This document shows positions 1 through 9,304 of a stretch of 64,000 nucleotides of DNA, piece by piece. The position numbers were made by a program, and so were the translations under genes. This stretch comes from an uncultured Coriobacteriaceae bacterium (lineage in GTDB: Bacteria; Actinomycetota; Coriobacteriia; Coriobacteriales; Atopobiaceae), in assembly GCA_902798915.1 (NCBI GenBank), contig CADBYM010000012.1, positions 18,531-82,530 of the forward strand. Reading direction: 5' to 3'. The notes below the pieces were generated by a model, which was not told the origin of the DNA, did not search any database, and saw only the letters and a program-made list of their open reading frames with translations. Numbering within the stretch: position 1 is the first letter of the stretch; each line of letters begins with the position of its first letter.

Positions 1-74
1 AAGCGCGCCACGTTGTGAACGTTCGCCCCCTCGCCTTGATTGCGATAACGAACGTACTTGGAACCGGTTGCCAT
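1..74 (-). CDS. Partial CDS, N-terminus only, unknown product
   Basis: A reading frame starts with ATG at 74 on the minus strand and is still open at the window edge. It begins MATGSKYVRYRNQGEGANV. A good Shine-Dalgarno sequence (GAAGGAGAAGCA) precedes the ATG, which supports a real start. Only 24 residues are visible and I do not recognise the family. The 250 bp between it and the next gene hold nothing clear. Confidence 0.55.
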   Translation of the reverse strand, partial: MATGSKYVRYRNQGEGANVHNVAR

Positions 75-324
75 TGCTTCTCCTTCGCCCAGATTGTTGG
101 AGGCGACGTCGTCACCCGTCAGTTATATGGCTACCACCACAGCCTGTCCCGCCGCTGCTTCGCATGAGCACAACATTCACACCACATGCGTTTTGCGCCG
201 GATCCGCCTCCCCGTCGCCACTCGACAAGGAGGCCGGTCTCATTCGTCAGCTCATCGCATCAAGCACTCGGTCCACCGTCGCCGATATGCCGAGCGCCCC
301 TCAGCTCCAAGAACGAAAGACGCC

Positions 325-966
325 TTAGAGCTTGAAGACCACCTGGATATCTGGGTCCACGAGCTTGGCAAACGTCTCTCCGTCATCAGCGGATCCAGCA
401 ACCGTCCCATAGTGCTCTGGGATGGCAACGGTCGGTCTCAGCGCATTGACGAAGGCTGCGGCCTCACGAGCATCCATGGTATACGTGCCGCCCACCGGCA
501 CCAGCGCGACGTCGCACTCGATCGTACGGTTCTCGGGCAGGTCGTCGGTGTCCCCTGCGATGTAGACGCGCATGTCGTCTATGCCCACTACGTAGCCCAC
601 CCATGCCTCATCTTCGGGATGGAACCTCTTCGATACGTTGTACGCGGGGACGGTCTCGACCTCGATACCCGGAAGCGGCATCGCCTTCTCGTACGGCACG
701 AGGAATGCCACGTCCTCGTTCGTGAACCCCGCCTCAATGAACTCGCGCGTGTTGTACGCCGGCATGACAAAGACGGTGTTGGGCGTCCTCACCCGAGCTA
801 TATCGTCAGGCGAGAAGTGGTCGAAGTGCGTGTGCGTTATTAGAATCAGATTCGCATCGTGCGGCTCCGTCTCGAACCCGAACGGATCGACGTAGATTAC
901 CGTCCCAAGCGACGTTTGCAGACGTATGGAGCTGTGGGTGTTGATGGAAATGAAGCTGGTGTCCAT
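325..966 (-). CDS. Metallo-beta-lactamase-fold metal-dependent hydrolase
   Basis: The 213-residue protein has the zinc-binding signature HTHFDH at residues 45-50, followed later by AGDTDD and an EHYGT segment near the C-terminus, the usual order of metal ligands in the small UlaG/YtkL-like branch of the metallo-beta-lactamase superfamily. No signal peptide is visible, so it is probably cytoplasmic. The start at 966 follows GGGGAGG about 7 bases upstream. It lies 72 bp downstream of the ribokinase-like gene on the same strand and may be cotranscribed with it. Members of this branch are hydrolases of varied or unknown substrates, so no specific reaction can be assigned. Confidence 0.85.
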   Translation of the reverse strand: MDTSFISINTHSSIRLQTSLGTVIYVDPFGFETEPHDANLILITHTHFDHFSPDDIARVRTPNTVFVMPAYNTREFIEAGFTNEDVAFLVPYEKAMPLPGIEVETVPAYNVSKRFHPEDEAWVGYVVGIDDMRVYIAGDTDDLPENRTIECDVALVPVGGTYTMDAREAAAFVNALRPTVAIPEHYGTVAGSADDGETFAKLVDPDIQVVFKL

Positions 967-1038
967 AGAAGACCTCCCCGTACCGTCGTGACCGCCCTAC
1001 CAATCATAGCCATCTTTGCGATGACCCCGCTCGACGCA

Positions 1039-1932
1039 TCAACGCTTGTCCAGCATCGCTTCGACCTCGTCGCGCCATGGTATCGCCTGGGCCGCCCCCG
1101 CACGCGTGACACAGATTGCCGAAGCGCACGCCGCAAGGCTGAGACAGCGCGAAACGGAGAGTCCTTCCTCGAGTCCGGCGACGAAGTATCCCAAGAACGT
1201 GTCTCCCGCGCCAGTGGTGTCGACAGCCCGCACCGGAAAGGCGGACTGCAGGTAACGCTCGCCTCCCGCGTAGGCAACCGACCCCTGTTCGCCGCGGGTA
1301 AGGAGGAGCGAGGCATTGGGCCAACGCTCGGCTACCTTCGCCCAAACCGCATCCGGTTCGCTCTCGCCAGTGAGTTGTGCCGCCTCCACCTCGTTCACGA
1401 CAAGCCAGCTCACGGCCGATAGATCCGCAGCGACGATATCTTCTGTCATTGGTGCGGGGTTGAAGATGCATGGGGTGCCTCGCTTTGCGCAGGAAGCGAG
1501 TGCGTAGGTGACGCAGCTCACCTCGTTTTGCAGGAGCACCACGTCGCCCAGCGACGCACAGTCCAGTATCTCGTCGACACGTTGCTCCGTAAGGGCGTGG
1601 TTCGATCCCGCGAAGAGCACGATTGCATTCTCGCCCGTATGGGAATCGACCTGGATAAACGCGCAGCCTTGTCCGACGTCGACCTCGTCGACAAGGTGCA
1701 CGTCACAGCCATTCTCGGCAAGCAGGTCCTTGAGGACGACGCCCGCCGAACCCACCGCTCCGGCGTGCAATACCGACGCACCGGCACGCACTGCCGCAAG
1801 CGACTGATTGAGCCCCTTGCCACCTGCCGTGGTGGCAAGTGAGTCCGCGGCGAGCGTCTCTCCGGGATTGACGAGATGGTCGACGTTCAGGACGTGATCG
1901 AGGTTCAAGGACCCGATTGTGAGCACGCTCAT
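1039..1932 (-). CDS. PfkB-family sugar kinase, ribokinase-like
   Basis: The 297-residue protein has both PfkB signatures: the N-terminal GGKGLNQ at residues 37-43 and the C-terminal DTTGAGDTFLGYF near 238-250, which holds the anion hole and catalytic Asp. Length and motif spacing match ribokinase-type enzymes, which phosphorylate a sugar or nucleoside hydroxyl with ATP. No transporter or sugar-catabolic gene is adjacent, so the substrate is not defined by context. The start at 1932 (MSVLTIG) follows a GAGGGGG ribosome-binding site. Confidence 0.85.
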   Translation of the reverse strand: MSVLTIGSLNLDHVLNVDHLVNPGETLAADSLATTAGGKGLNQSLAAVRAGASVLHAGAVGSAGVVLKDLLAENGCDVHLVDEVDVGQGCAFIQVDSHTGENAIVLFAGSNHALTEQRVDEILDCASLGDVVLLQNEVSCVTYALASCAKRGTPCIFNPAPMTEDIVAADLSAVSWLVVNEVEAAQLTGESEPDAVWAKVAERWPNASLLLTRGEQGSVAYAGGERYLQSAFPVRAVDTTGAGDTFLGYFVAGLEEGLSVSRCLSLAACASAICVTRAGAAQAIPWRDEVEAMLDKR

Positions 1933-2199
1933 GGCTCACCCCCTCAGCTTTTGAAAAACAACATCTCCATGCTAGTGGACGTGCAACGTTTTCGTACAGA
2001 ATAGATGAAGGGGAATCGTAGAGTTGGTCATGGTCGATACTACCGTCTATGCAACGATGATGGCCGTTTCCGTAGAGATTCACGAGGAAAAGAAGGGCGA
2101 CATGAGCAGACTGGCGAACTGCCCACAAGTCGTCCCACGCGCAGCAAGACCCCGCCGATCGAACCGGCGGGGTCTTGCTGCGATTGCACCTGGCTTTGA
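1933..2199. other. Intergenic region between kinase and repeat protein
   Basis: No coding sequence is supported here. The segment holds the upstream region of the kinase gene and the strong hairpin that follows the large repeat-protein gene. Confidence 0.6.
2141..2181 (-). terminator. Strong 16-bp-stem hairpin after the repeat-protein gene
   Basis: Perfect inverted repeat with arms 2141-2156 and 2166-2181 and a 9-nt loop, starting 18 bp downstream of the stop codon of the minus-strand repeat protein. There is no long U-tract, so its efficiency is uncertain, but position and stem strength fit a transcription terminator. Confidence 0.65.
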
Positions 2200-5100
2200 C
2201 TAGCGCTTGCGGAACGGCTGGGCGAACGACTGCACGGCGCCCTTGTAGTTTTTGGCAGGGGCGGGCGATCCCTTGGGAACGAGCACAATCTGGACCGCCT
2301 CTGCGCGCCTCGACTCTCCCTCGGTACCCGCCTTCTGGCCATTCTTTGCCCACGCCATCCAACCGAGCGTCTTTACGTGAACGCGATACCATACGTCGTA
2401 GAGTTTTTCCATGTTCCCGGTGAGCCGTATCTGGACGGCTTCGGCCCGCCTGGATTGGTGAACGGTACCGCTCATCGCGCCATTTCGCACCCACTTGCCC
2501 CATCCCATGTGACGCAGATGCGTGCGGTACTCGATGTCGCCCGCTACTCCGTTTGCGGCACACGTAATCCTGAGCGCCTCGAGCCGCAATGCCCTGCCCG
2601 TCGTGCCGGCAACAGCACCACCAGATGCAGCCCTCCAGCCCAGACGTTGGACGTACGCCGATACGCTTACGACAGGCGGGGTTGCCAGTTGCCACTTCGC
2701 GTAGAGCGTGACGTCGCCCGTGACCTTGGCCGAGAAGTCGTACGCCCTCCCGAGCGCCTTGTCCGAGAACCAGCCCCTGAAGGTGTGTCCGGCCCGCCTC
2801 GGGTCCTCCGGGCGCTTCGCAGCCTTGCCATGCGCGACCCTTTGGGCGCTGATCGCAGAGCCCCCGTTCGTGGCAAACGATACGGTATACGCGTTTATCT
2901 CCCACTTCGCGTAGAGCGTGACGTCGCCCGTGACCTTGGCCGAGAAGTCGTACGCCCTCCCGAGCGCCTTGTCCGAGGACCAGCCCTTGAAGGTGTGTCC
3001 GGCCCGCCTCGGGTCCTCCGGGCGCTTCGCGGCCTTGCCATGCGCGACCCTTTGGGCGCTGATCGCAGAGCCCCCGTTCGTGGCAAACGATACGGTATAC
3101 GCGTTTATCTCCCACTTCGCGTAGAGATTGACGTTGCTGGTGAGGGTCACGGAATCTCCGGCAGCATACGCCTGTCCCTTGCCGTCGGCCTGTGTGTTCC
3201 AGCCGACGAAGTGATAACCTGTACGCGAAAACCCGCACGCGGAGGCTGCGAGCGTGCCACCCTCGTAGACATAGTCAGAAGGCGGCATCGTGCCGTTCCC
3301 GCCGTTAGGCGCGTAGAACAACCTGTAGGCTCGAACACCGCAGACGCACGTCTCCGTCTTTTCGTCAAAGACGTGATCTTCGATGGGCGGTTCCTCCGAG
3401 GTAACGTTGCAATTCTCGCAGGTATACTGATGTTGCGACCTGTCCGTAGTGGGCACGTAGTTGAGCTTGTGTTCGTGCCCACAGGACTCGATGTGCGCCC
3501 AGGTGAGCCGACACTTGTCCACGCGCTCTGCGGTGAGGGCCGTAGCCTGCGCAGTCTCGGTCATCTGGCGATAATCGACCTTCGCAGAGGGATAGAGGAC
3601 AAGCGAGCTTGGATGGTGCTCAACGTGATCTTTGTCCCAATATGTTCCATGCCCGATTGCCTGCGACCCGAGCGGTTGCGTGCTCGGGAATGGGTACCTC
3701 TGATCGTCCACGACATCTGCCTGCGCCGTAACCACCGCGCTTGCGGATATCTCTATGGGGAACCCATGGTTGTCGCAGCCACCACCGATGCCAGCGGCGC
3801 CCTTGCCGCCAACTGCCTCCACGACGGCAGTGCCACCGATGGTAACGTGGCTATTGCTATCGTCTACGTAATCATATCCCGAGCGATTGCCCGACCCGAT
3901 ACCAGCGCCTGTGCAACCTCCGATGGCTGTGACATTCCCTCCCGTGATGCATATGTTGCCACACCGATTGCTCTCCTCTGGGCCGCCTATGCCGGCACTG
4001 CCATAGCCACCCGTCGCTGTGACGGTACCGCCCTCGATGGTTATGTGGTCCGTGTCGTCGTTGTTGCCGCCAATGCCCGCGCCACGATACCCACCCGTAG
4101 CCTCCACCGTTCCGCCCCGTATGGTTATGGTCCCCGCATGGCCCTTACCACTCGTAAGACCATCATCAGCACCACCGATGCCTTCCGCATGCATGCCGCC
4201 ACGCGCCGTGACCTTGGTGTCGGCCCCGCTGATGGTAATCGTTCCACCGTTACCGCCCCGTCCCGATCCAAGGCCCGCTCCTCCCGAACCGGAACTTTGG
4301 CCCCCTCCGATGGCCACGACAGTGCCGCCCGAGATGTTGATGACTCCTCCGTCATCACCACTGTCATAGCTACTATAGCCGTTTCCGATGCCAGCGCCGC
4401 CACCTCCACCCGTGGCATAGACCTCTCCGCCCGTGATGGTGACGTCCCCACCTTTTCCATAACTGGAACTTCCACCGATACCTGCAGACGAGCTGCCACC
4501 TGTGGCCCTCAAGACTCCCCCATGGACGGCAACGACGCCGCCGTCAGAACGATGCTCTGCGTCATAGCCATTCGATCCGCCGATACCAGCACCGCAATCC
4601 GAGGACGAGGCGTCGACGTCGCCTCCGTACATGGTGAATGTGCCGCCATATCCGTACGACCCCGCACCGATGCCGGCACCAACGGCCCCAATGGCCTCAA
4701 CCACGCCTCCAAATATCGTGACCTCGCCGCCATCGCCGTCCCAGCCGCCCCCGATACCGGCCGCGTAGCACAGATTGTAAGCTTGCCTGTTCTCCTTGCA
4801 CTCGGCATGCACCTTGCCACCGTATATGGTCACGGCGCCGAGGTTCTCGTTTGGACTTCCACCTATGGCAGCCGAATTCGTATTTCCATGCTCATATCCC
4901 GAGAAGGCCTCAAGCATACCTGAGCCCAGCTCCTGGCCATAGATCCTGAGCGTGTTGCCCTCGGCCACGTTGATGCCCTCATTCGCCGTGAGCTTTGCGC
5001 CGTCGCAGAGGATGAGGTTGACCTCGCCGTTCACCGCCACGCGCTTCTCCCAAACGACTTCGCCAGGGACGACGTACCACCCGCTACCCAACGTGGTCTC

Positions 5101-5733
5101 GCCCTGCTCGTCTGCCACTGGGATGCAGTCGCTCCGCGCCTCGCTGGTACGGTTTCCAACCTCGTCCACCACGACGTAGGAGACGGGCTCTGCCTGCGTG
5201 GCAAGACTGATATCAACGGGCGTCTCGTCCTTCTTCTCGTCGGGCTGGGACTCCTTGCCCTTTTGGGCTTCTGCGTTCTGAGCGCTCGCAACAGACGCCA
5301 CACCGTCATTCTCCTTGCCAGCCAGCCCCGAGTCACCTTGTGCAGGATCGGCCGTCTGCAGCATGGTCGTTTCGTCATCGCTGGCAGACACCTCTAGCTG
5401 GGGCTCCTGACCACCTTCCTCGCCCTGCACGTCAATCTGTTGGGCGGATGGATTCGCCCCCTCGGCGTCCTGTGCGACGTCCTTTTCGCCGGCCGAGCTC
5501 CCCGTGGCGCCCTGTCCGTCGTTCTGTTCTTCGACAGGAACCTCCGTGGAGTCCTGTGCAACGCCCTGAGCAGAGCTTGGCTCGCTCGTCTGTTCGACCA
5601 CTTGCTCCCCCGAGCTTATCTCCTGCGCCAAAGCACGCGGCGCCTCCACACCGAACAGCTGCAGCCCTATCAAGACGCTGAGCACAAGTGCCGTTGCTTG
5701 CACTTTTGGGCCTGACGTTCTTTGATTCTGCAT
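2200..5733 (-). CDS. Secreted repeat protein with Gly-rich, InlB-type and ChW repeats
   Basis: A 1177-residue surface or secreted protein. The open frame continues upstream through two tRNA genes, but the real start is ATG at 5733 (MQNQRTSG), which has GGAGGAAACG immediately before it and begins a clear signal peptide ending near ALAQ (residue ~37). Order of regions: signal peptide; Glu/Gln-rich linker to ~180; a long glycine-rich stretch of GxGIGGG-type repeats (~230-640) likely forming a beta-solenoid; a Cys-pair region; three InlB B-type repeats (YxVxF...GGS...G-W-S-D...YAKW), two of them almost identical; and three C-terminal tryptophan-containing ChW-like repeats (LGW/MGW...G...A-G-T). 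No LPXTG motif is visible, so attachment may be through the ChW repeats. Likely role is adhesion or cell-surface binding; this is inference from domain content. Confidence 0.85.
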   Translation of the reverse strand: MQNQRTSGPKVQATALVLSVLIGLQLFGVEAPRALAQEISSGEQVVEQTSEPSSAQGVAQDSTEVPVEEQNDGQGATGSSAGEKDVAQDAEGANPSAQQIDVQGEEGGQEPQLEVSASDDETTMLQTADPAQGDSGLAGKENDGVASVASAQNAEAQKGKESQPDEKKDETPVDISLATQAEPVSYVVVDEVGNRTSEARSDCIPVADEQGETTLGSGWYVVPGEVVWEKRVAVNGEVNLILCDGAKLTANEGINVAEGNTLRIYGQELGSGMLEAFSGYEHGNTNSAAIGGSPNENLGAVTIYGGKVHAECKENRQAYNLCYAAGIGGGWDGDGGEVTIFGGVVEAIGAVGAGIGAGSYGYGGTFTMYGGDVDASSSDCGAGIGGSNGYDAEHRSDGGVVAVHGGVLRATGGSSSAGIGGSSSYGKGGDVTITGGEVYATGGGGGAGIGNGYSSYDSGDDGGVINISGGTVVAIGGGQSSGSGGAGLGSGRGGNGGTITISGADTKVTARGGMHAEGIGGADDGLTSGKGHAGTITIRGGTVEATGGYRGAGIGGNNDDTDHITIEGGTVTATGGYGSAGIGGPEESNRCGNICITGGNVTAIGGCTGAGIGSGNRSGYDYVDDSNSHVTIGGTAVVEAVGGKGAAGIGGGCDNHGFPIEISASAVVTAQADVVDDQRYPFPSTQPLGSQAIGHGTYWDKDHVEHHPSSLVLYPSAKVDYRQMTETAQATALTAERVDKCRLTWAHIESCGHEHKLNYVPTTDRSQHQYTCENCNVTSEEPPIEDHVFDEKTETCVCGVRAYRLFYAPNGGNGTMPPSDYVYEGGTLAASACGFSRTGYHFVGWNTQADGKGQAYAAGDSVTLTSNVNLYAKWEINAYTVSFATNGGSAISAQRVAHGKAAKRPEDPRRAGHTFKGWSSDKALGRAYDFSAKVTGDVTLYAKWEINAYTVSFATNGGSAISAQRVAHGKAAKRPEDPRRAGHTFRGWFSDKALGRAYDFSAKVTGDVTLYAKWQLATPPVVSVSAYVQRLGWRAASGGAVAGTTGRALRLEALRITCAANGVAGDIEYRTHLRHMGWGKWVRNGAMSGTVHQSRRAEAVQIRLTGNMEKLYDVWYRVHVKTLGWMAWAKNGQKAGTEGESRRAEAVQIVLVPKGSPAPAKNYKGAVQSFAQPFRKR
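2701..3120. repeat. Tandem 210-bp direct repeat (InlB-type units)
   Basis: Two adjacent 210-bp units (2701-2910 and 2911-3120) differ at only a few bases, and a third diverged unit starts at 3121. Each encodes one 70-residue InlB B-repeat. The near-identity points to recent duplication or concerted evolution and makes the repeat number liable to change. Confidence 0.85.
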
Positions 5734-6046
5734 CGTTTCCTCCGGGCACGCATGGTTTACAGAAGGGTTTACATCCTTAAGACTAGACAGCCGTAAGATT
5801 AACACATATGGAGAGCTCTCCGTGGCAGCCTGCCGCCTATTCAGCACCAACCTCTGCGTGTCTTGCTTGCAATAATCGAACGTTGGAGAGGGTGAGGTCG
5901 GACGAGGCTTGACGTGGAAAGCGCCGTGGGGAAGTCTGGGCATCGACCCGTACTCAACGGCAGGTCCAAGTCGATGCCCGTGCTCAACCTTCTTTGTTCC
6001 GTTGCCCCCCAGTTTGTCCCCAGCAAGGAGGAGATGTACCCAGATA

Positions 6047-6078
6047 GCAAAACAGGCCAGAGACGAAGCTCTGACCTG
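6047..6078 (-). terminator. Rho-independent terminator of the tRNA-Gln/tRNA-Glu unit
   Basis: On the minus strand a 10-bp stem (6069-6078 with 6053-6062) and 6-nt loop are followed by a TTTT run. It begins 8 bp after the encoded CCA of tRNA-Glu, as expected for the end of the two-tRNA transcript. Confidence 0.8.
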
Positions 6079-6086
6079 CGAAGGTT

Positions 6087-6163
6087 TGGTAGCCCGTACC
6101 GGATTCGAACCGGTGATCTCCGCCTTGAGAGGGCGATGTCCTAAACCGCTAGACGAACGGGCC
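6087..6163 (-). tRNA. tRNA-Glu (anticodon CTC)
   Basis: A full cloverleaf can be drawn on the minus strand: acceptor GGCCCGT pairing with ACGGGCT (first pair G-U), anticodon loop CTCTCAA with CTC in the centre, T-arm GGTTCGAATCC, and encoded CCA (6087-6089). It lies 17 bp after tRNA-Gln and is transcribed with it. Confidence 0.93.
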
Positions 6164-6180
6164 ATATCTACGCTAAAGAA

Positions 6181-6254
6181 TGGCTGGGACTGAGAGAATC
6201 GAACTCCCACTGACGGAACCAGAATCCGTTGTCCTACCGTTAGACGAAGTCCCA
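6181..6254 (-). tRNA. tRNA-Gln (anticodon CTG)
   Basis: Acceptor TGGGACT pairs with AGTCCCA, the anticodon loop is TTCTGGT with CTG in the centre, the T-arm contains GTTCGATTC, and CCA is encoded at 6181-6183. A sigma-70-like promoter lies about 30 bp upstream. Confidence 0.93.
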
Positions 6255-6282
6255 ATTACCACTTGCTTCAACGCGAGAAAAT

Positions 6283-6311
6283 ACTCTACCCTACTAATCA
6301 CAGCATTGCAA
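6283..6311 (-). promoter_or_regulatory. Promoter of the tRNA-Gln/tRNA-Glu unit
   Basis: On the minus strand TTGCAA (6311-6306) and TAGAGT (6288-6283) are separated by 17 bp, about 30 bp before the tRNA-Gln 5' end. Both boxes match the housekeeping consensus in at least four of six positions. Confidence 0.65.
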
Positions 6312-6351
6312 GTGCAATCACACAGTTTTTGTCGAAATCATGGAGGAAGCC

Positions 6352-6951
6352 ATGTGCCATCGCGTCATGCCAGTCCTTGTGACGGAGATCGAGTATCTCC
6401 TCGAGCAGCAGCGCCAGACAGGCCACGCACGTCTGCCCGAACGCGACCCATCCCTTGAGGTGCCCGACGCGTATCCCGGCAAGCAGCTCCCCCTCATCGT
6501 GCCCGACAACACCGGCGAGCTGCGCGCTGCCGAACTGACTTGGGGATTCGATGCCCCTCCAGGTGCGCGCTCAAAGCTCGTCTTCAACACGCGCATAGAG
6601 ACGGCGCTCGCCCACGCCTCTGCCGGACGCGGCATGTGGGCAGAGTCCCTACTCGTCGGCCGATGCCTCATTCCCGTGCTCGCCTTTTACGAGTCGTGGA
6701 CGCGCAACCCGCCCCGGCGCGGCATGCAAGCGCGCTTCTCCTCCCCCACCCACCGTGGGTTTCTGCTCGCGGGGGTACAGGCCAAGGGCAGGGTCTCCAT
6801 CGTCACGACGCAGCCAAACGACGCCGTCTCCCCTCTTCACATCCGCATGCCCCTCGTACTTGGTCCCGGTGAGTCGAGCATGTGGTTGCAAGGTGATTAC
6901 GCCTCGCTCGCGGATCGGTCGCACATTCGCCTTGACGTTGTTACACAGTAG
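6352..6951 (+). CDS. SRAP/YedK-type abasic-site crosslinking protein
   Basis: A 199-residue SOS-response-associated-peptidase (HMCES/YedK) protein. This family covalently traps abasic sites in single-stranded DNA through Cys2, which must be exposed after Met removal. The longest frame starts at 6340 (MEEAM), but starting at the ATG at 6352 gives MCHR, placing Cys at position 2, and the sequence ggaggaagcc sits exactly as its ribosome-binding site. Other family marks are the FNTRIETA segment, [12 protein letters not shown] with the catalytic Glu, and a late His-x-R-Met-Pro (HIRMP). The gene is monocistronic, divergent from the tRNA unit. The protein is slightly shorter than typical members. 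Confidence 0.88.
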   Translation: MCHRVMPVLVTEIEYLLEQQRQTGHARLPERDPSLEVPDAYPGKQLPLIVPDNTGELRAAELTWGFDAPPGARSKLVFNTRIETALAHASAGRGMWAESLLVGRCLIPVLAFYESWTRNPPRRGMQARFSSPTHRGFLLAGVQAKGRVSIVTTQPNDAVSPLHIRMPLVLGPGESSMWLQGDYASLADRSHIRLDVVTQ

Positions 6952-7004
6952 CTCCAGAGTTTGCAATTCCCATCGCATGGATTAATGCAAACTTGAATCG
7001 TCTA

Positions 7005-7037
7005 AAGAAAAGCAGGCCAACGCATATGCTGACCTGC
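7005..7037 (-). terminator. Terminator of tRNA-Pro
   Basis: On the minus strand an 8-bp outer stem (7037-7030 with 7019-7012, one G-U pair), with an AT-rich palindromic interior, is followed by TTTTCTTT. It lies just downstream of the tRNA-Pro 3' end. Confidence 0.7.
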
Positions 7038-7046
7038 CGATTCTTA

Positions 7047-7123
<77 letters not shown>

Positions 7124-7135
7124 TGTAACCAGATT

Positions 7136-7164
7136 ATTATACGACAGTCAACACGCATGTTCAA
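7136..7164 (-). promoter_or_regulatory. Promoter of tRNA-Pro
   Basis: On the minus strand TTGAAC (7164-7159) and a perfect TATAAT (7141-7136) are separated by 17 bp, about 12 bp before the tRNA 5' end. Confidence 0.75.
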
Positions 7165-7258
7165 CCGAAAAGTACGCCCACTTACCGCATAGTCGCACCC
7201 TCTCACATGTGCGCTCCTTACAATGGTCTGGACGGAGCGACTCGGCGGAAGGAGGCAC

Positions 7259-8203
7259 ATGCCATCTCGGGATCTCGGCAGGACGCTGATCATTGCCAAC
7301 CCTGCCGCACGCAGCGGGAGGGGCGAAGGTGCAGCCGTGTTTGCGACGAGGTTCTTCTCCTCCTTCCGCTCCGTCACGTCCTCCTGCGAGGTGCGTCTCA
7401 CCGAAGCGTCGGGCGACGCACGACGCATGGCGTCTGCTGCCTACGAATACGACAGCGTCATCGCCCTCGGAGGCGACGGCGTCATACACGAAGTGGTAAA
7501 CGGCCTCATGCAGCTTCCTGAGGATGACCGACCACGACTGGGCGTCATTCCCATGGGCTCGGGCAACGACTTCGCCCGCACATTGGCATTGACGCGGAAT
7601 GACCCCGAGCGCTCCATCGCCGAGATCTTGAGCGGCACGGAGCGAGTCATCGACCTCGGCAAAGTAAACGATACGTACTTCATGCAGACGCTCTCGTTTG
7701 GCCTCGATGCGGCGATTGCACTCGACACTACCGCACGCCGGGACAACAACACCCGTCAGATCGGCGAGAAGCTCTTTATCACATCTGGCATCAAGATTCT
7801 CTTGCGTGGCATGAAGGGGTGGCCATATCACGCAGTTATGGACGGCGAGGAGGTAGAGGGCATCGACCTCGCGTTTGCCATCCAAAACGGACCGACGTAT
7901 GGTGGCGGATTCCGCATCTGCCCGGATGCGGTTCCCGACGACGGGCTGCTCGACATCTGCTACTCGGTGTCGCGTCCCTCCATCCCACACGCGCTCGCCC
8001 TCTTTGGCCTCATACGGCTAGGGCGGCATACGCGCTCGCGTAAGCTAAGGCTGAGGAAGGTGCGACACGTGGAGGTGGAGTTCCCCGAAGGCGATCAGCC
8101 GCCATGCCAAGTGGACGGCGAGTCACTTGTGGCGGAGCGCTATGTCATTGACGTCGTACCGGCTGCACTTCGCGTCGTCGTGGCAGGAGGCTGTGCTTGG
8201 TAG
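7259..8203 (+). CDS. Diacylglycerol/lipid kinase family protein (YegS/DgkB-like)
   Basis: A 314-residue cytoplasmic lipid kinase. The nucleotide-binding [12 protein letters not shown] lies at residues 71-82 and the family motif MGSGNDFAR at ~103-111; a [11 protein letters not shown] segment follows near ~215. These enzymes phosphorylate diacylglycerol or related lipids. The start at 7259 (MPSRDLG) is chosen because AGGAGG precedes it; the in-frame ATG at 7223 has no such site. A four-span membrane protein follows after 22 bp, suggesting a short operon. Confidence 0.88.
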   Translation: MPSRDLGRTLIIANPAARSGRGEGAAVFATRFFSSFRSVTSSCEVRLTEASGDARRMASAAYEYDSVIALGGDGVIHEVVNGLMQLPEDDRPRLGVIPMGSGNDFARTLALTRNDPERSIAEILSGTERVIDLGKVNDTYFMQTLSFGLDAAIALDTTARRDNNTRQIGEKLFITSGIKILLRGMKGWPYHAVMDGEEVEGIDLAFAIQNGPTYGGGFRICPDAVPDDGLLDICYSVSRPSIPHALALFGLIRLGRHTRSRKLRLRKVRHVEVEFPEGDQPPCQVDGESLVAERYVIDVVPAALRVVVAGGCAW

Positions 8204-8225
8204 GTGCATGTCAAAGGAGGCAGAC

Positions 8226-9257
8226 GTGAGCGATTGGCTTGCAAACACCGATTCTGCGAGGCAGTCTTTGACATCGCCGGAAGACGCATACCTCATGGAT
8301 GATTACCACATGGCGGACGACACCTATCCGCCTTACAGCCCGTATGCACCTCAGGGTGGCGGAGGCATGCCCGGTGGATTCTTTGAGTTTAGCACGCGCG
8401 GAAAGGTCATCGCCGTCGCGGTGCTCGTCATCGTCGGGCTGCTCTCCTTCTTCGTCATCGGCGAATGGGCGGTCTCCCCAGAATCGCATGGTCCCACCAT
8501 CAACGCCCTCGACGAGAAGAAGGACACCGTCATGACGCTCGTAGCGGGCTCCTCTGGTACCTCGACCGCCATAACGTTGCTGCCGGGGGACGCCGGCACG
8601 CCCATCGCAGAGAAGCTCGTCGACCTCAGTTCGGACTTCCTCATAGTCATCGCGGCAATCTATCTCGAGAAGTACCTGCTCACCATCATCGCCTTCCTCG
8701 CCTTCAAGGTAATCATCCCGCTCGGCTGCCTGCTGATGCTCCCCGTGGTGCTCATGCGTCGCCAAGTCAGGTTGCGGGCGACGATCATGAAGCTGGTGAT
8801 GCGCGTTACGTTGCTCGCCGTAGCCATGTACTTTGTCGTTCCCGTGAGCGTCTTTGTCTCGGGCATGATCGAGCGCACCTACGAGGCGTCGCTCAACGAG
8901 ACGATCGCCAACGCCCAACAGACTGCCGAGGCCATAGAGGAATCGGCGCAGGAGTCCGAGAAGGAAGAGCAACCACAGGGCATCCTCGAGACGTTGCAGA
9001 ACATCCCCAACGCCATCACGCAGCTGCCTGACGAGGTTGGCGGATGGCTGGAGGAGGCAAAGGTCGCACTGAACAACTTCATCGAGGCGCTCGCCGTGAT
9101 GATCGTCACCTCATGCATCATCCCCATCTTGGTGCTCGCCTTCTTCCTGTGGCTCGTCAAGTCGCTGCTGGGAGTGAGCGTGGACCTGCCGATGGGATAC
9201 CTACGGCCGCGCACGATGCGCGGGATGCGGCGCGGGATGCGGCGCGGCAAGCGATGA
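8226..9257 (+). CDS. Four-span integral membrane protein, unknown function
   Basis: About 343 residues if started at the GTG at 8226, which has AAAGGAGG five bases upstream; an ATG at 8208 would add six residues but lacks a site. An acidic N-terminal tail with a PPYSPYAPQGGGG segment is followed by four predicted membrane helices: about residues 50-75 after the FSTRGK basic turn, a pair around 150-175 and 190-215, and one near 290-315. A Glu-rich segment (EESAQESEKEEQPQ) lies between helices 3 and 4. The C-terminus is a basic RGMRRGMRRGKR tail. I do not recognise the family. It probably shares a transcript with the lipid kinase. Confidence 0.75.
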   Translation: MSDWLANTDSARQSLTSPEDAYLMDDYHMADDTYPPYSPYAPQGGGGMPGGFFEFSTRGKVIAVAVLVIVGLLSFFVIGEWAVSPESHGPTINALDEKKDTVMTLVAGSSGTSTAITLLPGDAGTPIAEKLVDLSSDFLIVIAAIYLEKYLLTIIAFLAFKVIIPLGCLLMLPVVLMRRQVRLRATIMKLVMRVTLLAVAMYFVVPVSVFVSGMIERTYEASLNETIANAQQTAEAIEESAQESEKEEQPQGILETLQNIPNAITQLPDEVGGWLEEAKVALNNFIEALAVMIVTSCIIPILVLAFFLWLVKSLLGVSVDLPMGYLRPRTMRGMRRGMRRGKR

Positions 9258-9304
9258 GCTCGTGAACCATCGGAATCCCTCGCCTCACGAGAGGAGATGC
9301 ATCC

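Noticed and set aside
2377..4923. 848-codon open frame on the plus strand opposite the repeat protein
   Set aside because: It is the antisense of a repeat-rich GC-biased gene; no ribosome-binding site, no recognisable domain, composition of a shadow frame.
5734..6255. N-terminal extension of the large repeat protein to 6255
   Set aside because: It would run through tRNA-Glu and tRNA-Gln and displace the signal peptide; the ATG at 5733 has a ribosome-binding site and starts the signal peptide.
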